This document shows, in pieces, positions 1 through 4,783 of a DNA stretch of 6,474 nt (the stretch's first letter is position 1; the number at the start of each line of letters is the position of its first letter). A program made the position numbers and the translations under genes. Origin of the DNA: Flavobacteriaceae bacterium (GTDB taxonomy: Bacteria > Bacteroidota > Bacteroidia > Flavobacteriales > Flavobacteriaceae); NCBI GenBank assembly GCA_020347545.1, contig CP070731.1, positions 326,604 to 333,077 on the forward strand, given 5' to 3'. Below the pieces are notes generated by a model, which worked only from the letters and a program-made list of their open reading frames with translations, had not been told where the DNA came from and ran no database searches.

Positions 1-170
1 GCATTCCATTCGCTCATGGGGTACAACTCGAGACAAGGTTGAAAAACTGAACGTTTTAAAACAAAACCTTCCTGCAGTATACTGGATAGTTGCTTTTTAA
101 GTGGAGATGGCAACATCAGACGTCCTTTGACATCAGATTTACATTCGTATGTTCCAATTAAATTTACCAC
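1..170 (-). CDS. mraZ: MraZ, dcw-cluster transcriptional regulator (partial, 5' end only)
   Basis: This is the first 56 codons of MraZ; the gene runs off the left edge of the window. MraZ is a ring-forming AbrB/SpoVT-like DNA-binding protein that controls its own operon, which encodes cell-division and peptidoglycan genes. Reading the minus strand from a GTG at 170 gives a protein beginning (M)VNLIGTYECK, followed by SDVKGRLMLP at residues 12-21. That stretch contains the family's DxxxR motif (D13, R17), and the reading continues to ...LELYPMSEWN at the edge. The GTG start is chosen because it gives the usual N-terminus of flavobacterial MraZ and no ATG lies nearby in frame. No clear Shine-Dalgarno sequence precedes it, although GGGG sits 6-9 bases upstream. 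The gene is divergent from the hydrolase-engB pair. Operator boxes lie upstream and over the start codon. The identity is secure; the exact start codon is an inference. Confidence 0.93.
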   Translation of the reverse strand, partial: MVNLIGTYECKSDVKGRLMLPSPLKKQLSSILQEGFVLKRSVFQPCLELYPMSEWN

Positions 171-173
171 TTT
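164..173 (-). promoter_or_regulatory. Fourth MraZ-type box, overlapping the mraZ start codon
   Basis: A further AAAGTGGTAA, identical in all 10 bases to the outer boxes of the upstream array, lies at 173-164 on the minus strand. Its GTG is the predicted mraZ start codon. A degenerate neighbour with GTGGGGTAA follows upstream (about 174-182), but its spacing is 9-11 bp rather than exactly 10. The distance to the nearest upstream box is 51 bp, close to five helical turns. It may be an auxiliary operator, or a coincidence of the start codon context. Confidence 0.5.
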
Positions 174-199
174 TACCCCACTATATTGAAATACATTCA

Positions 200-207
200 C
201 AAATATA
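200..207 (-). promoter_or_regulatory. mraZ promoter -7 element (TATATTTG)
   Basis: TATATTTG on the minus strand matches the Bacteroidota -7 consensus TAnnTTTG at every fixed position. Transcription would start near 193, leaving a leader of about 23 nt before the GTG at 170. No TTG stands about 20 bp upstream; that place is occupied by the MraZ boxes. The element is therefore assigned from the -7 match and its position only. Confidence 0.6.
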
Positions 208-214
208 TGGATTT

Positions 215-244
215 TTACCACTTTTTACCATTTTTTACCACTTT
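215..244 (-). promoter_or_regulatory. MraZ operator: three tandem 10-bp boxes
   Basis: Read on the minus strand, this stretch is three head-to-tail 10-mers: AAAGTGGTAA (244-235), AAAATGGTAA (234-225) and AAAGTGGTAA (224-215). MraZ is known to bind short direct repeats at a 10-bp period upstream of its own gene: TGGGN with 5-nt spacers in Escherichia coli, and AAAGTG[T/G] with 3-nt spacers in Mycoplasma. The boxes here match the second form very closely. They lie where the -33 region of the mraZ promoter should be, which suits autorepression by blocking RNA polymerase. The repeat is seen directly; its role as an operator is inferred from position and family knowledge. Confidence 0.85.
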
Positions 245-368
245 GTTGATAACTTTCTTTATATTCGCGTAAGTGACTGATTAATGGATAATTAAATGGG
301 GAGGTTTTTTTTTGTGGAAAATAATTGGAACTAATGAAGAGAAAATTAGTACTTTGAAACAAATTATA

Positions 369-376
369 TAAATTTG
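369..376 (+). promoter_or_regulatory. Candidate -7 element for the hydrolase-engB unit (TAAATTTG)
   Basis: TAAATTTG matches TAnnTTTG and would start transcription near 383, about 18 nt before the ATG at 401. The nearest upstream TTTG (353-356) is only 12 bp away, shorter than the usual spacing of about 20 bp, so the -33 half is not convincing. A second imperfect -7 (TATATTCG, 260-267) lies next to the MraZ boxes and could be an alternative. The stretch 245-368 otherwise shows no gene. Confidence 0.35.
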
Positions 377-400
377 CAAATTGTAAAGAAATTATCTTTA

Positions 401-1168
401 ATGAAATACACCCTCAAACAAGAAAATGGTTATTCATATCTGGAATCAGGTCAGGGAACACCATTGATCATATTGCATGGACTCATGGGAAACCTTAGTA
501 ATTTCGACGGAGTTTTTGATCACTTTTCTGATTTGGGTTATCAGGTCATCATGCCTGAACTTCCAATCTATACCTTGCCGCTTTTAAAGACCAATGTTAA
601 AAATCTATCTAAGTTTATCAAGGATTTTGTAAAGTTTAAAGGTCTTGACGAATACATCCTGATGGGCAATTCCCTGGGAGGGCATATTGCTCTTTTTCAT
701 ACCAAACTGAATCCAAAAAATGTGAGTGGCTTAGTGCTTACGGGCAGTTCGGGACTCTATGAAAATTCAATGGGAGAAAGCTACCCTAAAAGAGGTGACT
801 ACGATTATATAAAGAAAAAGGCTCAGGATGTTTTTTACGATCCTGAAATCGCGACAAAAGAGGTTGTTGATGATGTTTTTGAAACTTTGAACAATAGAAA
901 TAAACTTATCAGGACCATTGCGATCGCCAAAAGTGCAATTCGACATAACATGGCCAAAGACCTTCCTGACATGAAGGTGCCAACCTGTCTGATTTGGGGA
1001 AAAAATGATACTGTAACACCGCCTGACGTAGCGGAAGAGTTTCACAAACTACTGCCCAATTCAGAACTTCACTGGATTGATAAATGCGGGCACGCTCCAA
1101 TGATGGAAACTCCGGAAGAATTTAACAGATTACTGGAGCCTTGGCTGACAAAAAACTTTAAACCCTGA
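401..1168 (+). CDS. Alpha/beta-fold hydrolase
   Basis: A cytoplasmic serine hydrolase of the alpha/beta-hydrolase fold, 255 aa, with no signal peptide or membrane segment. The substrate is unknown. The full catalytic set is visible: oxyanion-hole HG in LHGLMGN (H26-G27), the nucleophile elbow GNSLGG with S91, the acid D203 in WGKNDTVTPP, and the histidine H231 in KCGHAPMMETPEEF. The region between the elbow and the acid (roughly 120-180) is the cap. The ATG at 401 is preferred over an in-frame TTG at 374. It gives the N-terminus expected for the family (MKYTLKQENGYSYLESG, leading into the first strand), and the TTG falls inside a candidate promoter element. The gene is followed after 10 bp by engB on the same strand, and the two are very likely co-transcribed. 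It is divergent from mraZ. The fold is certain; any specific enzyme name would be a guess. Confidence 0.92.
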   Translation: MKYTLKQENGYSYLESGQGTPLIILHGLMGNLSNFDGVFDHFSDLGYQVIMPELPIYTLPLLKTNVKNLSKFIKDFVKFKGLDEYILMGNSLGGHIALFHTKLNPKNVSGLVLTGSSGLYENSMGESYPKRGDYDYIKKKAQDVFYDPEIATKEVVDDVFETLNNRNKLIRTIAIAKSAIRHNMAKDLPDMKVPTCLIWGKNDTVTPPDVAEEFHKLLPNSELHWIDKCGHAPMMETPEEFNRLLEPWLTKNFKP

Positions 1169-1178
1169 CACTTTTGCT

Positions 1179-1787
1179 GTGAAGATCAAATCGGCGGAAT
1201 TCGTTATAAGTAATACGGATGTTTTCAAATGTCCGAAGGAGAACCTGCCCGAATATGCATTTATTGGCAGATCGAATGTTGGTAAATCTTCTTTGATCAA
1301 TATGCTAACTGATCATAAAAACCTGGCAAAAACCTCGGGAAAACCGGGTAAAACGCAGCTGATAAATCATTTCATCATTAATAGAAGCTGGTTTTTAGTT
1401 GATCTGCCAGGCTATGGATACGCTTCGGTTTCAAAAGACAAAAGAAAGGGGTTTCAAAAATTCATCAAAGATTATTTTAATAAACGGATGCAGCTTGCCT
1501 GCACTTTTGTTCTGATCGACAGTCGTCACAAACCACAAAAAATTGATCTGGAGTTTATGGAATATCTGGGTGTAAATGGAATTCCGTTTTGCATCGTTTT
1601 TACCAAGGCAGATAAACTAAATGCCTCTACTCTACCTAAAAACATTGAAGCTTACAAGAAAGAATTGCTGAATACCTGGGAAGAATTACCTACTTATTTC
1701 GTTTCTTCTTCCAATGATAAAAGGGGGAGGGAAGATATCCTCAATTTTATCGAAGATGTCAATAAGCAGATCAATCAGCAGAATTAA
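1179..1787 (+). CDS. engB: Ribosome biogenesis GTP-binding protein EngB (YihA/YsxC)
   Basis: A small TRAFAC-class GTPase, 202 aa, needed for assembly of the large ribosomal subunit in the bacteria where it has been studied. All G motifs are visible: G1 P-loop GRSNVGKSS (30-38), the G2 region KTSGKPGKTQ (51-60), G3 DLPGYG (75-80), G4 TKAD (142-145) and G5 SSS (176-178). The length matches the family. The start is a GTG at 1179, 10 bp after the hydrolase stop. It gives MKIKSAEFVISNTDV, the usual flavobacterial beginning, and no suitable ATG exists before the P-loop. No Shine-Dalgarno sequence is visible, so translation may depend on coupling to the upstream gene. It converges with the cytochrome gene across only 22 bp, with no hairpin terminator between them. 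Confidence 0.97.
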   Translation: MKIKSAEFVISNTDVFKCPKENLPEYAFIGRSNVGKSSLINMLTDHKNLAKTSGKPGKTQLINHFIINRSWFLVDLPGYGYASVSKDKRKGFQKFIKDYFNKRMQLACTFVLIDSRHKPQKIDLEFMEYLGVNGIPFCIVFTKADKLNASTLPKNIEAYKKELLNTWEELPTYFVSSSNDKRGREDILNFIEDVNKQINQQN

Positions 1788-1809
1788 AAATTTAAAGCAT
1801 TTCGAAGTC

Positions 1810-2289
1810 TTAGTTTTGTCCGTGCATTTCCTGAGCATGGGCTGCGAACCATTCCGGCTCTTCCAGTTCATTTTCATAGACATAAGTTGCTATCTTAAGT
1901 AAATCTTCTTTTTCAAAATTCTGCTTTGGCATAGGACCAAAGCGATCAATTGCGCCTTTCATGATACCTTCTTCTTTCTTGGGGTCAGCGGTCCACTTCA
2001 CCATCCCTTCAATGAAATTATCTTTGTTTCTGTATCTTCTTTGGTAACGCATTTTTACCGCTGCCATAGGAGGTGCCAGGATGCTGTCATGGGAATTTGA
2101 AACCGGATTGTGGCAAACATAGCAGTGCTTTCTCAGAAGCAAAAGGCCCTCTTCATTCTTTACTTTATTTACTTCAATTGTTGTTCTTTCAAGTTGTTCA
2201 GAGGCTTCTCCCGAGTTCTTATTTAGTTTTCCGCAAGAGGTCAAAATGAATAAACCAAAAATGTATACTATCAGATTCCTTAACATCAT
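1810..2289 (-). CDS. Small lipoprotein cytochrome c (mono-haem)
   Basis: A 159-aa exported c-type cytochrome. The N-terminus has a short basic start (MMLRN), a hydrophobic core and a lipobox LTSC with the lipidated cysteine at residue 19. A lipid-anchored protein facing the periplasm is therefore expected. After a linker comes one haem-binding CYVCH (56-60), then LAPPM (71-75) and FGPMP (118-121). M120 is the likely sixth haem ligand; M75 is a possible alternative. The mature domain is about 110 residues, the size of a single class I cytochrome c domain. No oxidase, reductase or cytochrome maturation gene is next to it, so its electron partner is unknown. The ATG at 2289 is followed directly by a second ATG at 2286, and either could be used. 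Upstream it shares a promoter region with the divergent pseudouridine synthase. Confidence 0.9.
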   Translation of the reverse strand: MMLRNLIVYIFGLFILTSCGKLNKNSGEASEQLERTTIEVNKVKNEEGLLLLRKHCYVCHNPVSNSHDSILAPPMAAVKMRYQRRYRNKDNFIEGMVKWTADPKKEEGIMKGAIDRFGPMPKQNFEKEDLLKIATYVYENELEEPEWFAAHAQEMHGQN

Positions 2290-2344
2290 TATTCGAATTA
2301 ATATGAGACGTAAAATTAAGGAGAATTGCCGCCTTATTGAAGCC

Positions 2345-2352
2345 TAATTTTG
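2345..2352 (+). promoter_or_regulatory. Candidate -7 element for the pseudouridine synthase (TAATTTTG)
   Basis: TAATTTTG matches TAnnTTTG. A TTG at 2326-2328 lies 16 bp upstream, slightly short for a -33 element. Transcription would start near 2359 and leave a leader of about 100 nt before the ATG at 2459. Within that leader, two copies of GTATTTTTAC (2411-2420 and 2434-2443) contain TATTTTTA, one base off the -7 consensus, and could be alternative start elements. Confidence 0.4.
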
Positions 2353-2369
2353 TTACCTGAGTCACCATT

Positions 2370-2377
2370 CAAAATTA
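2370..2377 (-). promoter_or_regulatory. Candidate -7 element for the cytochrome c gene (TAATTTTG)
   Basis: The same TAATTTTG octamer as at 2345-2352, on the opposite strand. It would start transcription near 2363 and give a leader of about 74 nt before the ATG at 2289. No -33 TTG is seen at the right distance. A weaker TAATTTTA at 2318-2311 lies closer to the gene and would give a short leader like those of other genes in this window. Confidence 0.35.
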
Positions 2378-2458
2378 TACTTCACATAAAACCAGGAGAT
2401 GTTTAAATTCGTATTTTTACCGCGAGACCATTGGTATTTTTACAGGGAACGCAAGAGT

Positions 2459-3163
2459 ATGAAACGCAGTACAAAAGATAATCTCCAGATTCTTTATGAA
2501 GACAATCACTTGCTGGTTGTTAACAAACGTGTTGGCGACATTGTTCAGGGAGATAAAACCGGGGACAAACCTCTTAGTGAGGTCGTTAAGGAGTATATCG
2601 CCGAAAAGTATAAGAAACCGGGAAAGGTATTTCTTGGCGTTGTTCACCGACTCGACCGGCCCACAACAGGTATTGTCATCTTCGCCAGAACCAGTAAAGC
2701 TTTGGAAAGAATGAACAAAATGTTACGGGATAAAAAGATCAGTAAAACCTATTGGGCACTCGTTGAAGGAGTCCCGGGAGAAAATAAAGGCACCTTGGAA
2801 CACTACCTCAAAAAGAATCCCAAAAATAACAAGTCAACAGCCTTTCTAAAAGCTTCATCTGATTCTAAAAAAGCCACTTTACATTATAAGGAATTATTAA
2901 GGCTCGACCGCTATACCTTACTGGAAATCAATCTAGAAACCGGAAGGCATCACCAGATCAGGACGCAATTATCCGTTATCGGTCATCCCATAAAGGGTGA
3001 TTTAAAATACGGTAGCAAAAGATCAAACAAAGATGGAGGTATACACCTTCATGCCGTAAGAATTGAATTTATTCATCCCGTAAAAAAGGTAAATATCTCC
3101 TTGGAAGCCCCGAGGCCGTCCGATGCCTTATGGGGAATTTGTGATTCAAAAATGCGGCATTAG
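2459..3163 (+). CDS. RluA-family RNA pseudouridine synthase (short form)
   Basis: An enzyme that isomerises uridine to pseudouridine in rRNA or tRNA, 234 aa, cytoplasmic. The RluA signature is HRLDRPTTG (63-71) with catalytic D66. The ETGRHHQIRTQL segment (160-171) and the following IGHPIKGDLKYG (174-185) are also typical. It has no S4 RNA-binding domain in front, so it belongs to the short catalytic-domain-only forms, and the modified site cannot be told from sequence alone. The frame stays open to an upstream ATG at 2399. The 20 extra residues from there (MFKFVFLPRDHWYF...) are aromatic and unlike the family, whereas the start at 2459 gives MKRSTKDNLQILYEDNHLLVVNK, the normal beginning of the fold. 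It converges with the porin gene across 27 bp. Confidence 0.93.
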   Translation: MKRSTKDNLQILYEDNHLLVVNKRVGDIVQGDKTGDKPLSEVVKEYIAEKYKKPGKVFLGVVHRLDRPTTGIVIFARTSKALERMNKMLRDKKISKTYWALVEGVPGENKGTLEHYLKKNPKNNKSTAFLKASSDSKKATLHYKELLRLDRYTLLEINLETGRHHQIRTQLSVIGHPIKGDLKYGSKRSNKDGGIHLHAVRIEFIHPVKKVNISLEAPRPSDALWGICDSKMRH

Positions 3164-3190
3164 CAGCCTTTAGTTTTGTATACCAGGCTT

Positions 3191-4654
3191 TCAATTCCAA
3201 ATCCACCATTCCACCTTTACTCCGAAATAATAACCCCATCTTTTCGGGCCGGTTGCCTCCAGATACGGGGAATAAAGGGATTCCATGGCGAAATCATTGT
3301 ATCGGGCGGCAGAAGCCACAAATCTGATATGAGGCCTGGCCCAGACGTCCCTTTGACCGGTGGGAACATAAACCGGCGCAACGCTAAATTTAAGCATACT
3401 TGCCCATGGGTTTTCCCCATCCTTGCGCTGCGAATAATTGACTTCTGTCAATAAATGAAAATAATCTGAAAGGTAGTGCTGATTCCTGACCCCAACGGTA
3501 AAATCAATCTTTCGATTGTATACTTCCCTTCCAAAGTATGTTTTTGAAAGTCCGTTCGTGTCAGCGGCGCCTTTGCTGTTTGTAAAAATCACATAGCCAT
3601 TGAGCGAGTATCGATCCGAAAAATTTAAAACCGTATGGTTTACCAAGGCCAGGGAATAAGCTCCCTGAAAGTTTCTTGCAATTGTATCAGGAGCCCCGTA
3701 AGTAAGCCAGGTCTTGGACAATCCTCCATCTCCACCATTGGCAATTCCCGTACCATATCTTAAGGAAAAATCATTAAAGGAGCCTGACTTTAATTTCTTT
3801 ATTTTATGCTGATGTTTTGCACCAATGACAAATCCGTAATCTGAAGGAAAGTTATAGATTTCCGCTATACTGTCATTTTCAACGTCACCGTCGGCGTCTG
3901 CCATTCTGTGAAATTCACCCAATAAGGTGATCGCATTATTTTCATTGATATCAATGTCCTGCTCCCCGACCAATACAACTCTTTGTCTCAGCTCGGCACT
4001 TGGTGTGCCCGTTTTAATATTCAGATAAAAATAGGGTGGCAGTGTAGAGGTTGTATCCGTAGAAGCGACAAAAACCGTGGATAATCGTGTTTTTTTAAAT
4101 TCAACTCCAAATCCGGCTCCTGAATGATCATTGAAATAAAAGTGATCCGCAATATGAACATCAGGGCCTCTGTACAACCTGGATCCTGCCCAGAGACTAA
4201 CCCCTGAACCTTTTATATTTCTGGCCTCAACAAAAATCTCGGGCATAGAAAAGGCCAAACCTCCAATACTGGATGAGGTGCTGTTCGCAAAACTAGCCAC
4301 TCCTGTTGAATACATAGATAATCTGATCTGGGCGTAAATAATGGTATTATCCCCTTCTTTTGGCGTAAAGTTGAAATTGGGTGCAACTTCCAGATAGTCC
4401 TGTTCTTCCAATCTGCCACCGATACTACCCATATTATTCAGGTTTAACCTTCGGCCTATGGAGCCTCCGTTCTCAAAAGACCAGTCTACACCTGCCCGTC
4501 CATAAGATCCAATAGACACTTTTTTATTGGTTGAAATCTGGTATTGAATCTGAGCACTTGTGCTCAGAGTCGAGCCAAGAAAGAAAAGGATCAATAAAAT
4601 AGGAAATGAAAAAACAAACTTGTCCTGACAAAGGGGGTCTGGTTTAGAGAACAT
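3191..4654 (-). CDS. LamB-type outer-membrane porin (maltoporin/carbohydrate porin family)
   Basis: A 487-aa outer-membrane beta-barrel for passive uptake of sugars. The signal peptide has an N-region of about 13 residues, a hydrophobic core (about 14-30) and a likely cleavage after STSA (34|35), leaving about 453 residues. LamB-like blocks are visible in order: the first strand SIGSYGRAGVDW (47-58), GGRLEEQDYLEV (79-90), WAGSRLYRGPDVHIADHFYF (155-174) followed by SGAGFGVE (178-185), and near the end KFSVAPVY (422-429) and DVWARPHIRFVASAARYND (436-454). The C-terminus is VEWWIWN, with an asparagine after the final aromatic residue. No SusC/SusD pair, glycosidase or sugar regulator is adjacent, so the substrate is open. 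The gene has its own promoter and follows the terminator of the upstream gapN-like gene. Confidence 0.85.
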   Translation of the reverse strand: MFSKPDPLCQDKFVFSFPILLILFFLGSTLSTSAQIQYQISTNKKVSIGSYGRAGVDWSFENGGSIGRRLNLNNMGSIGGRLEEQDYLEVAPNFNFTPKEGDNTIIYAQIRLSMYSTGVASFANSTSSSIGGLAFSMPEIFVEARNIKGSGVSLWAGSRLYRGPDVHIADHFYFNDHSGAGFGVEFKKTRLSTVFVASTDTTSTLPPYFYLNIKTGTPSAELRQRVVLVGEQDIDINENNAITLLGEFHRMADADGDVENDSIAEIYNFPSDYGFVIGAKHQHKIKKLKSGSFNDFSLRYGTGIANGGDGGLSKTWLTYGAPDTIARNFQGAYSLALVNHTVLNFSDRYSLNGYVIFTNSKGAADTNGLSKTYFGREVYNRKIDFTVGVRNQHYLSDYFHLLTEVNYSQRKDGENPWASMLKFSVAPVYVPTGQRDVWARPHIRFVASAARYNDFAMESLYSPYLEATGPKRWGYYFGVKVEWWIWN

Positions 4655-4675
4655 AACTGAGGGATTAGTGATAGT

Positions 4676-4707
4676 CGAAGATAGTAATATTGTATTTCTA
4701 TTACAAA
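4676..4707 (-). promoter_or_regulatory. Porin gene promoter (TTTG - 20 bp - TATCTTCG)
   Basis: On the minus strand, TTTG (4707-4704) is followed after exactly 20 bp by TATCTTCG (4683-4676). This fits the Bacteroidota -33/-7 layout with one mismatch (TTCG for TTTG). Transcription would start around 4669, about 15 nt before the ATG at 4654. It lies about 25 bp downstream of the gapN-side terminator, so the porin gene has independent transcription. Confidence 0.5.
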
Positions 4708-4732
4708 TCGGTATTTTGATTGATATCCGATC

Positions 4733-4765
4733 AAAAAAAAGGGAGGCCAGACTGGCCTCCCTTTT
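4733..4765 (-). terminator. Intrinsic terminator after the GapN-like gene
   Basis: Perfect inverted repeat GGGAGGCC (4741-4748) / GGCCTCCC (4754-4761) with loop AGACT, extended by A/T pairs on both sides. On the minus strand it ends in eight T residues (4740-4733), while the plus-strand side has only four. It begins about 19 bp after the stop codon at 4784, so it terminates the dehydrogenase transcript and insulates the porin promoter. Confidence 0.92.
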
Positions 4766-4783
4766 AAAACTTATTAAACAGCT

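Noticed and set aside
244..321. DnaA-box-like motifs (TTATCAACA on minus at 252-244, TGTGGAAAA at 313-321) suggesting an origin or DnaA control
   Set aside because: One motif has one mismatch and the other two against TTATCCACA; there is no cluster, no AT-rich unwinding block and no origin-linked gene nearby.
374..400. Upstream TTG start for the hydrolase (nine extra residues)
   Set aside because: The TTG lies within the TAAATTTG promoter-like element, and the extra residues do not fit the family N-terminus; the ATG at 401 does.
2399..2458. Longer pseudouridine synthase from the ATG at 2399
   Set aside because: The 20 added residues are unlike the family, and the stretch contains a direct repeat of promoter-like sequence; the ATG at 2459 gives the normal N-terminus.
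3165..3189. AGCCT/AGGCT inverted repeat between the pseudouridine synthase and porin genes
   Set aside because: A stem of only five pairs with a 15-nt loop and no T-tract is too weak for a terminator.
3176..3454. Plus-strand open frame over the 3' end of the porin gene
   Set aside because: It lies antisense to well-conserved LamB blocks, has no domain and no start signals; it is a shadow frame.
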